The notes beneath the pieces were generated by a model. It did no database searches. It saw only the letters and a list, made by a program, of their open reading frames with translations, and was not told the DNA's origin. Positions 24,900 through 32,517 of a stretch of 32,517 bases of DNA are shown here, one piece after another. A program made the position numbers and the translations under genes. Every line of letters starts with the position of its first letter. The first letter of the stretch is position 1. Origin of the DNA: Nitrosomonadales bacterium. Its GTDB lineage: Bacteria; Pseudomonadota; Gammaproteobacteria; Burkholderiales; Gallionellaceae. The stretch covers positions 1 through 32,517 of the forward strand of contig JACREC010000070.1 of the NCBI GenBank assembly GCA_016218445.1, read 5' to 3'.

Positions 24900-25865
24900 A
24901 AATTGCCGCGTGGCGGCAAAGTTGGCCAATTGTAACAGGGATTGCTTGTAATTCGTATCCGGTAAACCAACCAGCGCCGCGCATGCCGCATCCGACTCGC
25001 GCTGCGCCTGCTGCCGGGTGTATTCGAGCGCGCCGGTCTGCTTGATCACCTGCAACACGTCGGCAAAGCGCGCAATGTCGCCCTGTTCGATAGCCTGGCG
25101 CACTATGGCTACCTGGCTTGCATCACCATGCTGCATGGCATAAATCAGCGGCAAGGTAGGCTTGCCCTCGGACAAATCATCGCCCAGATTCTTGCCGGTT
25201 TCCTGCTCGTCACCGGAATAGTCCAGCACGTCATCCACCAATTGGAACGCGGTTCCCAAGTGCATGCCGTATTTCGCCGCAGCCTGCTCACCGGCCTCGT
25301 CCATCCGCGCCAGAATAGCACCCAGGCGCATGGCCGCTTCAAACAGCTTGGCCGTCTTGCAGTGGATCACATGCAAATAACTGGATGCATCCACACCCGC
25401 ATCATGGCAGCTCAACAACTGGAGCACCTCGCCCTCGGCGATGGTATTGGTGGCATCCGCCAGAACTTGCATCACGCGCATGTCATTCACCTCCACCATC
25501 ATCTGGAAAGCGCGCGAGTACAAAAAATCTCCGACCAGCACACTGGCCGCATTGCCGAACAGGGTGCTGGCCGTGGCGCGCCCGCGGCGCAGCTCGGATT
25601 CATCCACCACATCGTCATGCAGCAGCGTGGCGGTATGGATGAACTCGACCACTGCGGCCAGGTTGTGGTGATATTCCCCGGTGTAGCCGAACGCCTTGGC
25701 GGACATCACCACCAGCGCCGGGCGCAGCCTTTTGCCGCCGCTATTGATGATGTATTCGCTCACCTGGCTGACCAGCGCCACTTCGGAACGCAAACGGGCG
25801 CGGATCACCCTGTCCACGGCGGACATGTCCGGTGCGAGCAACTGCTTGATGGCTTCAAACGACAC
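24897..25865 (-). CDS. ispB: Octaprenyl diphosphate synthase IspB-type polyprenyl synthetase
   Basis: The enzyme builds the long isoprenoid chain of ubiquinone from IPP and farnesyl diphosphate. The 322-residue product has both aspartate-rich motifs: D84-D85-x-x-D88 in LLHDDVVDESELRRG and D211-D212-x-x-D215 in FQLVDDVLDY. It also has GGKRLRP near residue 43 and the GNxxSVLVGDFLYSRAF helix. Chain length cannot be fixed from this reading; octaprenyl is the usual betaproteobacterial product. The start is GTG at 25865, with AGGAA eight bases upstream. The last codon and TAG lie inside the terminal repeat of a palindromic element. It is divergent from cstA, with 120 bases between the starts. Confidence 0.95.
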   Translation of the reverse strand: MSFEAIKQLLAPDMSAVDRVIRARLRSEVALVSQVSEYIINSGGKRLRPALVVMSAKAFGYTGEYHHNLAAVVEFIHTATLLHDDVVDESELRRGRATASTLFGNAASVLVGDFLYSRAFQMMVEVNDMRVMQVLADATNTIAEGEVLQLLSCHDAGVDASSYLHVIHCKTAKLFEAAMRLGAILARMDEAGEQAAAKYGMHLGTAFQLVDDVLDYSGDEQETGKNLGDDLSEGKPTLPLIYAMQHGDASQVAIVRQAIEQGDIARFADVLQVIKQTGALEYTRQQAQRESDAACAALVGLPDTNYKQSLLQLANFAATRQF

Positions 25866-25985
25866 GGCGGTTCCTGAAAAAAAGCGGCGATGTTAGGGAC
25901 TATGTGGATAAGGTGTCAAGTAAACGACAAACGAGATTTCGGGTAGTATTGTCGCACAAAAATTTCTCACTTAAAGTTCTGGCTC

Positions 25986-28058
25986 ATGTATAACAAAATT
26001 TTTTCCGCCTCCATCTGGATTGCCGTCGCACTGCTCGGCGCTGCCGCGCTGGGCGGCATCGCCCTCAACCGGGGCGAACCCATCAATGCGCTGTGGTTCA
26101 TCACCGCCGCGCTGTGCGTGCATGCCGTCGCCTATCGCTTCTATGCGGCCTGGATCGCGGCCAGGGTACTGGCCATTGACCCCACGCGCGCCACGCCCGC
26201 AGAGCGGTTGAATAACGGGCGCGACTACATCCCCACCAACCGCTGGATTGTGTTCGGCCATCACTTCGCCGCCATCGCCGGGCCCGGCCCCCTGGTTGGC
26301 CCGACGCTGGCCGCGCAGTTCGGCTACCTGCCCGGCACGCTGTGGATACTGATCGGCGCGGTGCTGGGCGGTTGCGTGCAGGACATGGTCACGCTGTTCT
26401 TTTCCACGCGGCGCAATGGCCGAAGTTTGGGACAAATGGCGCGCGATGAGCTCGGCGCCATCGGTGGCATCGCCGCACTGATCGCCACGTTGCTGATCAT
26501 GATTATCCTGATTGCGGTGCTCGGCCTGGTGGTGGTGAATGCGATGAAGCACAGCCCGTGGGCGACCTCCACCGTCGCCGCCACCATCCCCATCGCCATG
26601 CTGGTCGGGTTGTACATGCGCGACATCCGCCCCGGCCGCGTGCTGGAAGGCTCGCTGCTCGGCGTCATCCTGTTGCTGCTGGCCGTGGCGGGCGGCAGTT
26701 GGCTGGATCACCAGCCGGGCTTGCGTGTACTGTTCGACCACCCCGGCCTGACGCTGGCATGGGCGGTAATCGCTTACGGTTTTGCCGCCGCCATCCTGCC
26801 GGTATGGCTGCTGCTGGCACCGCGCGATTACCTTTCCACCTTCATAAAACTTGGCACCGTGGTTTTGCTGGCGCTGGCCATCGTGTGGCTGCAACCGGCA
26901 GTGAAAATGCCCGCGTTCACCCAGTTCATAGACGGCAGCGGGCCGATCTTCGGCGGCAAACTGTTCCCCTTTGTGTTCATCACCATCGCCTGCGGCGCGG
27001 TCTCCGGCTTCCATGCGCTGATCGCTTCCGGCACCACGCCCAAGCTGCTGTCCAATGAGCGCGACATCCGCATGATCGGTTACGGCGGCATGGCGCTGGA
27101 ATCCTTCGTCGCAATCATAGCGATGATCGCCGCCACTGTACTCGACCCCGGCGTGTTCTTCGCCATCAACTCACCCGCAGGCGTGGTGGGCAAGGAAGCT
27201 GCCGCAGCCGTGGCCAAGATTTCCTCGTGGGGCTTCCCGGTCACAGTGGAGCAAATGTCGCTGCTGGCACAGCAGATGGGCGAAGCCACGCTGTTCGCCC
27301 GCACCGGCGGCGCACCCTCGCTGGCAGTGGGCATGGCCAGCATCTTCGGCAGCGCCTTCGGCCAGGGTATGCTCGCGTTGTGGTACCACTTCGCCATCAT
27401 GTTCGAGGCGATTTTCATTCTCACCACGCTGGATGCCGGCACCCGTGTCGGGCGCTTCATGCTGCAGGACATGCTGGGCAATATCTGGCAGCCGCTGGGG
27501 CGCACCTCGTGGTATCCCTCGGTACTGCTTACCAGCGGACTGGTGGTCGCGGCTTGGGGCTACTTTCTGTACATCGGCGTGATTGACCCCAACGGCGGCG
27601 TCAATATCCTGTGGCCGCTGTTCGGCATCTCCAATCAAATTCTGGCCGCCATCGCACTGTGCGTTGCCACCGGCATCCTGGTCAAATCAGACAAGCTGAA
27701 ACACGCCTGGATCACCGGCCTGCCGCTCACCTGGCTGGTCATCGTCACCAGCAGTGCGGCGTGGGAAAAAATCACCAGCCCCGATGTGCGTATCGGCTTC
27801 CTCGCCGCCGCCAACGACCTCGCCGGCAAGCTCGCAAGCGGCGTCCTGCCGCCGGAGAAAGCCGCTTCCGCACCTACGCTGATTTTCAACCAGCGCCTCG
27901 ATGCGGCACTGACCTTGTTTTTCGTCTGCCTGCTGTGGCTGATCGTGCTCGACATGCTGCGCATCTGCGCCCGCCACCTCAACGGCAAGCCTGTGCCACC
28001 GCTGTCCGAAGCACCGCATCTCGTCACGCAATTGGAGGAAGCATGGCAAAGAGATTGA
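25986..28058 (+). CDS. cstA: Carbon starvation protein A, pyruvate/peptide transporter
   Basis: CstA-family proteins are large inner-membrane carriers; the E. coli members take up pyruvate, with a role in peptide use. The 690-residue product has roughly 16-18 membrane segments. Family landmarks include WIVFGHHFAAIAGPGPLVGP near residue 87, LPGTLWILIGAVLGGCVQD near 115, the SGTTPKLLSNERDIRMIGYG loop near 349 and TTLDAGTRVGRFMLQD near 481. The length compares well with ~700 in E. coli. ybdD overlaps its 3' end by 16 bases, the conserved cstA-ybdD pairing. No clear Crp site was identified upstream, and the ribosome site before the ATG is weak. Confidence 0.96.
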   Translation: MYNKIFSASIWIAVALLGAAALGGIALNRGEPINALWFITAALCVHAVAYRFYAAWIAARVLAIDPTRATPAERLNNGRDYIPTNRWIVFGHHFAAIAGPGPLVGPTLAAQFGYLPGTLWILIGAVLGGCVQDMVTLFFSTRRNGRSLGQMARDELGAIGGIAALIATLLIMIILIAVLGLVVVNAMKHSPWATSTVAATIPIAMLVGLYMRDIRPGRVLEGSLLGVILLLLAVAGGSWLDHQPGLRVLFDHPGLTLAWAVIAYGFAAAILPVWLLLAPRDYLSTFIKLGTVVLLALAIVWLQPAVKMPAFTQFIDGSGPIFGGKLFPFVFITIACGAVSGFHALIASGTTPKLLSNERDIRMIGYGGMALESFVAIIAMIAATVLDPGVFFAINSPAGVVGKEAAAAVAKISSWGFPVTVEQMSLLAQQMGEATLFARTGGAPSLAVGMASIFGSAFGQGMLALWYHFAIMFEAIFILTTLDAGTRVGRFMLQDMLGNIWQPLGRTSWYPSVLLTSGLVVAAWGYFLYIGVIDPNGGVNILWPLFGISNQILAAIALCVATGILVKSDKLKHAWITGLPLTWLVIVTSSAAWEKITSPDVRIGFLAAANDLAGKLASGVLPPEKAASAPTLIFNQRLDAALTLFFVCLLWLIVLDMLRICARHLNGKPVPPLSEAPHLVTQLEEAWQRD

Positions 28059-28426
28059 ATAACCTACTGCGCGGTCAATATGCTGCGTTGCGTGCTTACT
28101 CGACTCCTGAGCGTAGCGGTCGTAGCTTTAGCTACGGGAACCGCACGGCCTACCCCTTGCGGGTGCGCCTACCCTCCTCGGTATGTCTTCGTCGCTCGTT
28201 GCGCCGCGCCTTGCCTCTTGACCTGCCCGCTACGGTTCTTCGGTGGCTTTATGCAAACTGGAGAAAATTTTGGTACGCCCTGCGCCAACTCAGCGGCGAT
28301 GATGCCTACGAACGCTATCTGGCACACCATTCTGCCTGCCACGCCAATACCGCGCCGCTGTCGCGCAAGAACTTTTTCCAGCACGAACAGCAACAAAAGT
28401 GGAGCGATATCAAGCGCTGCTGCTAA
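28043..28426 (+). CDS. ybdD: YbdD-type small protein (DUF466) with in-frame repeat insertion
   Basis: YbdD is a small cytosolic protein encoded with CstA and needed for normal pyruvate uptake in E. coli. The C-terminal half fits: RKFWYALRQLSGDDAYERYLAHH, SRKNFF and the terminal ...RCC. The start at 28043 has GGAGGA upstream and overlaps the cstA end, as is usual. Known YbdD proteins have ~65-75 residues, but this one has 127. The excess is a 52-codon block (28071-28226), arginine- and serine-rich and lacking any stop, encoded by a repeat element. Removing it restores MAKRLNNLLPATVLRWLYANW, a plausible native N-terminus of ~75 residues. Whether the long form folds or is processed is unknown. 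Confidence 0.8.
   Translation: MAKRLNNLLRGQYAALRAYSTPERSGRSFSYGNRTAYPLRVRLPSSVCLRRSLRRALPLDLPATVLRWLYANWRKFWYALRQLSGDDAYERYLAHHSACHANTAPLSRKNFFQHEQQQKWSDIKRCC
28071..28226. repeat. Repeat element inserted in frame in ybdD
   Basis: The ends are short inverted repeats, GCGGTCAA (28071) and TTGACCTGC (to 28226). The interior contains CTGCGTTG, ACTCCTGAGCGTAGC and CTTCGTCGCTCGTTGCG followed by CGCCTTGCCTC, all shared with the MITE at 7937-8061. The length of 156 bases is divisible by three. Confidence 0.7.
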
Positions 28427-28450
28427 CGTCTATCCGCAAAAACCACAAAG

Positions 28451-28479
28451 TTGCACATGCCCGCTTTTTCATGGATAAT
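28451..28479 (+). promoter_or_regulatory. Candidate sigma-70 promoter for rpmE
   Basis: TTGCAC at 28451-28456 and GATAAT at 28474-28479 are 17 bases apart, with a five of six match in the -10 box. The predicted start would give a ~50-base leader before rpmE. It lies in the 110-base gap after ybdD, which holds nothing else recognisable. Confidence 0.45.
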
Positions 28480-28536
28480 CCGCGCCCTTAATCAGCGCGT
28501 ACAACCGCCGCGCCCAACTTTAGCAAGGAACAGAAA

Positions 28537-28758
28537 ATGAAAGCCGACATCCATCCGAAATATGAAGAAATCGCCGTGAACTGCAGCTGCGGCAACACAT
28601 TCAAGACCAAGTCCACCATGGGCAAACCGCTGCATGTGGAAGTCTGCTCGGAGTGCCATCCGTTCTACACCGGCACGCAGAAGATCGTGGACACCGCCGG
28701 CCGCATCGAGAAATTCAACCAGAAATACGCCAAGCCCGGTGCAAAAGCTGCCGCGTAA
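28537..28758 (+). CDS. rpmE: 50S ribosomal protein L31 (zinc-binding type)
   Basis: L31 bridges the 50S and 30S subunits. The 73-residue product begins [20 protein letters not shown] and carries all four cysteines of the zinc-binding form (C16, C18, C37, C40 in NCSCGN and [11 protein letters not shown]), so it is the zinc-containing L31, not the cysteine-free YkgM type. The AKPGAKAAA tail is normal. AAGGAAC lies upstream. A sigma-70-like promoter precedes it and a clear terminator follows, so it is a single-gene unit. Confidence 0.98.
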   Translation: MKADIHPKYEEIAVNCSCGNTFKTKSTMGKPLHVEVCSECHPFYTGTQKIVDTAGRIEKFNQKYAKPGAKAAA

Positions 28759-28783
28759 TGGAGCTTGCAACAGGCAACAACTG

Positions 28784-28807
28784 AAAGGCAGCGCACGCTG
28801 CCTTTTT
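28784..28807 (+). terminator. Rho-independent terminator of rpmE
   Basis: AAAGGCAGC (from 28785) pairs with GCTGCCTTT around GCAC, followed by a run of six T (28803-28808). It starts 26 bases after the rpmE stop. Confidence 0.9.
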
Positions 28808-28918
28808 TGTTTCTGATTTAAAATGTAATAATTGAAGGCCACGCCCGGTATTCCGGATGCACGAGAATGACGGCAGTCGTTAACGGCGTCTGCTATTTCG
28901 TAAAGGTCAATCCGCAAC

Positions 28919-30355
28919 ATGAGAAGCCCGATAAAAGTCCTGCTTGCCTGCATGGCCCTGCTTGCCATGGCCGGCTGCGCGCAAAATCCGGTGAGCGGCC
29001 AGCAGGATTTCGTGATGATGTCCGAAGCGCAGGAAATAAAATTTGGCCGCAGCGCCAATGAAGAAGTGCGCAAGCAGTACGGGGTGTATAAATCAGAGGC
29101 GCTGCAGGAGTACGTCAACAGCGTGGGGCAGCAAATCGCGAAGAAGAGCCACCGCCCCAATCTCCGCTATCACTTCACGGTGCTGGATACACCGGAGGTA
29201 AATGCCTTTGCCTTGCCGGGCGGCTATGTCTACATTACCCGCGGTATTCTCGCCTACCTCAATTCCGAGGCCGAGCTGGCCGCCGTGCTCGGCCATGAAA
29301 TCGGGCATGTGACGGCGCGCCACGGCGTGCGCCAGGCCAGCGCAGAGCTGGCCGCCAATATCGGCCTGACCATCGCTTCCATCCTCGCGCCGGAAATCAA
29401 TACCGCCGCCGGGCAAAACCTGAGCAACATTTTGGGCGGCGCGCTGTTCGCCGGTTATGGCCGCGACCACGAACTGGAGGCCGATCGCCTCGGCGCGGAA
29501 TACCTGGCGCGCACCGGATATGACCCTCATGCGATGATCAAGGTGATAGATGTCCTGAAGCACCAGGAATTGCTCGATGCCGAAATCGCCAGGCAGGAAG
29601 GACGCGAACCGCGCCGCTATCACGGCCTGTTTGCCACCCATCCGGACAATGACACGCGCCTGCAGCAGGTGGTGGGCGAATCCAGCCATCTCACCGTCAC
29701 TAATCCCAAGGAGGGATACGCGAAGTTCCTGCAACAGATCGATGGCCTGATTTTCAACGAAAGCGGCGAGCAGGGCGTGGTGCGCAACAATAAATTCATG
29801 CACGTTGAACTGGGCATCGCGCTGAGTTTTCCGCAGGACTGGCGGGTGCAGAACCTGCCGGACAAGCTGCTCGCCGTCAGCCCGCAGGGCGACGCCGTAA
29901 TCCAGTTGAAAATGGATGAGCAACCCTCGGGCACGCCTGCCAGCTATGCACGCCGCATGGCCGGTTTCGGTTCCGATAACATGGTCGAAACACTGGACAT
30001 CAACGGGTTGCCCGCCGCCCTCGCCACGCTGCCCGCGGCAATGGCAGGCGTGATCTATTTTGACCAACGCGCCTTCATCATCCAGTGCAACGCCAAATCG
30101 CGTGCAGCCTTCGCATCACATCGCAACGGCATGCTGGACACCATCCACAGCTTTCACGCCCTGAGCGAGACGGAGCGCAGGCAGGCAAAACCGCTCGTCA
30201 TCAGGCTCACCACTGCGCGTGCCGGCGACACCTACGCCAACCTGGCGCAGCATTCACCGCTCGGCAGGGCAGCGGAAAATTACCTGCGCCTGATCAATGG
30301 CAACTACCCGCAGGGCGAGCCCGTGCCGGGCCAGTACGTCAAGATCGTGGAATAA
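28919..30355 (+). CDS. M48 family lipoprotein metalloprotease (BepA/LoiP-like)
   Basis: The 478-residue product is a zinc protease of the periplasmic M48 group, which acts on outer-membrane assembly and misfolded envelope proteins. It has a lipoprotein signal with lipobox LAMAGC (C20). The catalytic motif is GHEIGH (H126, E127, H130), and the further zinc ligand lies in HELEAD (184-189). The protease domain runs from ~30 to ~260. After it, a region of ~110 residues of unclear fold (MHVELGIALSFPQDWRVQNLP...) leads to a C-terminal segment (RAGDTYANLAQHSPLGRAAENYLRLIN) that resembles a LysM-like or TPR-associated tail in related proteins. The ATG has no strong ribosome site. The glycosyltransferase gene follows after 9 bases, so the two form an operon. 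Confidence 0.92.
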   Translation: MRSPIKVLLACMALLAMAGCAQNPVSGQQDFVMMSEAQEIKFGRSANEEVRKQYGVYKSEALQEYVNSVGQQIAKKSHRPNLRYHFTVLDTPEVNAFALPGGYVYITRGILAYLNSEAELAAVLGHEIGHVTARHGVRQASAELAANIGLTIASILAPEINTAAGQNLSNILGGALFAGYGRDHELEADRLGAEYLARTGYDPHAMIKVIDVLKHQELLDAEIARQEGREPRRYHGLFATHPDNDTRLQQVVGESSHLTVTNPKEGYAKFLQQIDGLIFNESGEQGVVRNNKFMHVELGIALSFPQDWRVQNLPDKLLAVSPQGDAVIQLKMDEQPSGTPASYARRMAGFGSDNMVETLDINGLPAALATLPAAMAGVIYFDQRAFIIQCNAKSRAAFASHRNGMLDTIHSFHALSETERRQAKPLVIRLTTARAGDTYANLAQHSPLGRAAENYLRLINGNYPQGEPVPGQYVKIVE

Positions 30356-30364
30356 GTTGCCCGC

Positions 30365-32014
30365 ATGTTTTCTTATCCGTCCGCCACGCACGAGCATCCC
30401 ATCACGCAAACCAAGGCGCTGTTTCTTGCGTTGTTGTGCGCGGTATGGGTGGCCACCGGGCTGATCGGGCATGACCCGTGGAAGCCGGAAGATGCGCACA
30501 GCTTCGGGCTGGTCTATCACATCCTGCAAAGCGGCGATTGGCTGATTCCCACGCTCGCCGGTGAGCACTACCTGGACAAGCCGCCGCTGTTCTACATCAC
30601 TGCCGCGGCATTCGCCAAACTGTTCTCCCCCTTGCTCGCGCTGCACGACGGCGCGCGCCTGGCGAGCGGTTTCTACACCGCGCTCACGCTGCTGTTCACC
30701 GGCTTGGCCGGGCGCGAACTGTTCGGCAGCGGACGCGGCTGGGCGGCGACCATCATCCTGATCGGCTGTCTCGGCATGCTGGTCACCGCGCACCAGCTTG
30801 TCACCGACCTCGCGCTGCTCACCGGCTGCGCCATCATGCAATACGGCTACAGCCTGAGCCACCGCCGCCCCCAGCGCGCGGGCGTGTTGCTCGGCACCGG
30901 GCTGGGCATCGGCTTCATGGCCAAGGGCTTCATCGCGCCCATGCTGTTCCTGTTCATCAGCGCCGCGCTGCTGCTGTTCCGCAACTGGCGCACCCGTCCC
31001 GTCTTCACCAGCCTCGGCATTGCCGCGTTGTGCGCCCTGCCCTGGCTCATCATCTGGCCCGCCCTGTTGTACCTGCGCTCGCCGCAACTGTTCGCGGAAT
31101 GGGCATGGACGCTGAACATCGGGCGCTGGTTCAGCTACGCGCGCGGCGGCGATTACGATGAAACTTTTTACTACGTTAAAATCCTGCCGTGGTTCGCCTG
31201 GCCCGCCCTGCCGCTGGCCGCGTGGGCGGTGTGGCAGGCGCGCAGGAAAGTGCTGCACCAGTTTGAATTCCAGCTGCCGCTGGTAAGCTTCGCGGTGATG
31301 CTGGTCACGCTGAGCCTGGTGCCCAACATCAAGGACATCTTCGCGCTGCCCATGCTGCTGCCGCTTACCCTGCTCGCCGCCGCATCGCTCTCGACGCTGC
31401 GGCGCGGCGCGGCCAACGCACTGGACTGGTTCGGCATCATGACCTTCGGCCTGCTCGCCATCCTGATGTGGTGGGGCTGGGCCGGGCTGCTGCTGGACAA
31501 CCACGCCAAGATCACGCAATGGCTGAAGGAATACCAGCCCGGCTTCGAGCCGACGGTGCATACCCCGACGTTCTGGATCGCAGTGATCGCCACCGTGCTG
31601 TGGCTGGTGCTGGTGTGGCGCGTGGGGCGCTCCATCAGGCGTTCGGTGACCAACTGGGCAGCGGGCGTCACCCTGATCTGGATACTCGCCATGACCCTGT
31701 GGCTGCCGTGGCTGGATAGCGGCAAGAGCTACCGCGGCATGGTTGTTTCCCTCAAGCACGCCCTGCCCAAGCAATATGACTGCATTGCAAGCCGGCATGT
31801 GGATGATACGCAGCGCGCCCTGCTGCAATACTTGGGCAATATCACCACGCGCCGCCATGCGCATGGCGCTTGCGGCTTGCTGCTGGTGCGAGGGACCCGG
31901 ATGGCCCAGTCGGCGGAAGACGAAACGGAATGGAAGCAAATCTGGGAAGGCGGTCGCAGCAGCGACAAGAATGAGCGGTTCAGGTTGTATCAGAAGAGAG
32001 TTGGTAGTCGCTAG
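30365..32014 (+). CDS. ArnT-like membrane glycosyltransferase (GT83/PMT superfamily)
   Basis: The 549-residue product has about 12 membrane segments in its first ~430 residues and a soluble C-terminal part. Near the N-terminus are two loops typical of lipid-linked sugar transferases of the ArnT/PMT group: GHDPWKPEDAHSFG (~45-58), with the acidic catalytic region, and HYLDKPPLFYIT (~73-84). Such enzymes move a sugar from undecaprenyl or dolichyl phosphate to lipid A, glycans or proteins in the periplasm. The acceptor cannot be inferred: no arn operon lies near, and the neighbour is a protease. The start is 9 bases after the M48 stop. C-terminal residues ~455-549 are weakly conserved by eye. 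Confidence 0.85.
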   Translation: MFSYPSATHEHPITQTKALFLALLCAVWVATGLIGHDPWKPEDAHSFGLVYHILQSGDWLIPTLAGEHYLDKPPLFYITAAAFAKLFSPLLALHDGARLASGFYTALTLLFTGLAGRELFGSGRGWAATIILIGCLGMLVTAHQLVTDLALLTGCAIMQYGYSLSHRRPQRAGVLLGTGLGIGFMAKGFIAPMLFLFISAALLLFRNWRTRPVFTSLGIAALCALPWLIIWPALLYLRSPQLFAEWAWTLNIGRWFSYARGGDYDETFYYVKILPWFAWPALPLAAWAVWQARRKVLHQFEFQLPLVSFAVMLVTLSLVPNIKDIFALPMLLPLTLLAAASLSTLRRGAANALDWFGIMTFGLLAILMWWGWAGLLLDNHAKITQWLKEYQPGFEPTVHTPTFWIAVIATVLWLVLVWRVGRSIRRSVTNWAAGVTLIWILAMTLWLPWLDSGKSYRGMVVSLKHALPKQYDCIASRHVDDTQRALLQYLGNITTRRHAHGACGLLLVRGTRMAQSAEDETEWKQIWEGGRSSDKNERFRLYQKRVGSR

Positions 32015-32016
32015 AC

Positions 32017-32053
32017 GTTAGGTTGGGTGGAGCGCACAGCGCGTAACCCAACA
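32017..32053. repeat. Short palindrome, GTTGGGT type
   Basis: GTTGGGT (32022-32028) and ACCCAAC (32046-32052) flank GGAGCGCACAGCGCGTA. Sequences of this type are common dispersed intergenic repeats in beta- and gammaproteobacteria. It begins right after the glycosyltransferase stop and joins the larger repeat. Confidence 0.6.
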
Positions 32054-32065
32054 TCAAAGAAAAAA

Positions 32066-32300
32066 CCGCCGGGGGTTGCCCGGCAGCAAGCTACCTTTCT
32101 TGTCTTGCCAAGAAAGGTAACCCAAAGAAGTCGCCCCCGGTTTGCCGCCCCTTCGGGGTGCCCTCGATCAGCCGCAAGCAAGCGGGGCTGCGCAACTCGC
32201 CCTAACAAGGCACACACAACGTGCCTTGTTGCGGAGCTCGAACAGTGCTCGCCTACCCCTCCGCTTCCTTGCGGCTGATCGAGGCGGCGCACAGGGGAAA
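32066..32300 (-). repeat. 235-bp structured repeat, copy B (inverted relative to copy A)
   Basis: The reverse complement aligns with 9463-9699 over its whole length. This copy has the more intact structure: arms 32162-32187 and 32258-32284 are near-perfect inverted repeats of ~26 bases, enclosing a 10-bp hairpin (32204-32213 with 32221-32230). A CCCCTTCGGGG hairpin lies near 32149-32159. No conserved frame is shared with copy A. Confidence 0.82.
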
Positions 32301-32310
32301 TGGGCACTCA

Positions 32311-32388
32311 GTAGCCTGGATGTAGCGTAGCGAAATCCGGGTTCTGGTTACAAGCACCCCCAGATTTCATTGCATCCCATCCGGGCTT
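32311..32388. repeat. Imperfect palindrome, GTAGCCTGGATG type
   Basis: GTAGCCTGGATG...GAAATCCGG (32311-32340) pairs imperfectly with CCAGATTTC...CATCCGGGCTT (32360-32388). The ends resemble well-known REP-like sequences of proteobacteria that surround ATCCGGGCTAC. No transposase is seen in the window. Confidence 0.55.
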
Positions 32389-32517
32389 GTATGATTCAAC
32401 TCGCACCCATAGGGTGCCGGGGTGGAGGGACGATCCGGGCTATCTGCCGTTGTTGCGGACAGACTCAAGTAGCCATGTCCCCACCCTGTCTTCACTAACG
32501 TCGATTTGGGATGCAGC
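32389..32517. other. Unassigned sequence at the window edge
   Basis: No convincing frame, RNA or repeat relationship within this window was seen in the last ~130 bases. It could be the leader of a gene or mobile element beyond the edge. Confidence 0.4.

Noticed and set aside
25971-27014. 347-codon minus-strand frame opposite cstA
   Set aside because: Glycine/glutamine/arginine-rich shadow of cstA without domain features.
30254-31939. 561-codon minus-strand frame opposite the glycosyltransferase
   Set aside because: Low-complexity Gln/His/Gly/Arg composition typical of antisense shadow frames. The plus-strand membrane protein has clear family loops.

Overview
The window looks like an accessory-poor chromosomal stretch of a betaproteobacterium, most likely of the Nitrosomonadales (Gallionella/Sideroxydans-like). 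This assignment is inferred from gene order, moderately high GC, the coaE-zapD-yacG cluster next to pilC-pilD, the fused MutT-ThiE protein, and an lpxC / DUF721 / M23 peptidase / secA order in place of the enteric lpxC-secM-secA. No ribosomal RNA, transposase, phage gene or CRISPR array is visible. One tRNA (tRNA-Pro, anticodon CGG) is present.

Layout. 1-9304, mostly plus strand: the end of the division and cell wall cluster (3' part of ftsA, ftsZ), lpxC, a small membrane protein, a divergently placed dciA-like gene, an M23 endopeptidase, secA, a stand-alone cyclic-nucleotide-binding domain protein and argJ. 9305-9738: a gene-free nest of repeats. 9739-10722: mutT-thiE fusion. 10710-16187, minus strand: corC-like transporter, pilC, a truncated duplicate of the pilD 5' end, pilD, coaE, zapD, yacG. 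16346-23838, minus strand: a type IV pilus minor pilin operon in the order fimT, pilV, pilW, pilX, pilY1, then pilE behind a strong terminator. 24152-25865, minus strand: a small cytochrome c, tRNA-Pro, and ispB. 25986-32014, plus strand: cstA-ybdD (pyruvate/peptide carbon-starvation transporter and its small partner), rpmE, an M48 lipoprotein metalloprotease and an ArnT-like glycosyltransferase. 32017-32517: another repeat nest running to the window edge.

How the genes fit together. The pilus genes form an assembly-priming set: minor pilins FimT/PilV/PilW/PilX and the tip protein PilY1, the PilC platform and the PilD prepilin peptidase that would process them. The motor ATPases PilB/PilT and the secretin are not in the window. 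FtsA, FtsZ and ZapD serve the division ring; LpxC, IspB and the glycosyltransferase serve envelope biosynthesis.

The most unusual feature is not a gene. The window carries many small palindromic or tandem repeats of several families. Some abut or supply stop codons (66-aa protein, cNMP protein, pilD, ispB). Others lie in frame inside genes and appear to be translated (ybdD, mutT-thiE, pilD, pilX). A 235-bp element occurs twice in opposite orientations, and its central hairpin shows compensatory base changes. A truncated pilD duplicate and a PilY1 with no N-terminal von Willebrand domain but a ~290-residue insertion are the other points worth checking. I did not find a gene set that I would call a new defence or metabolic system.
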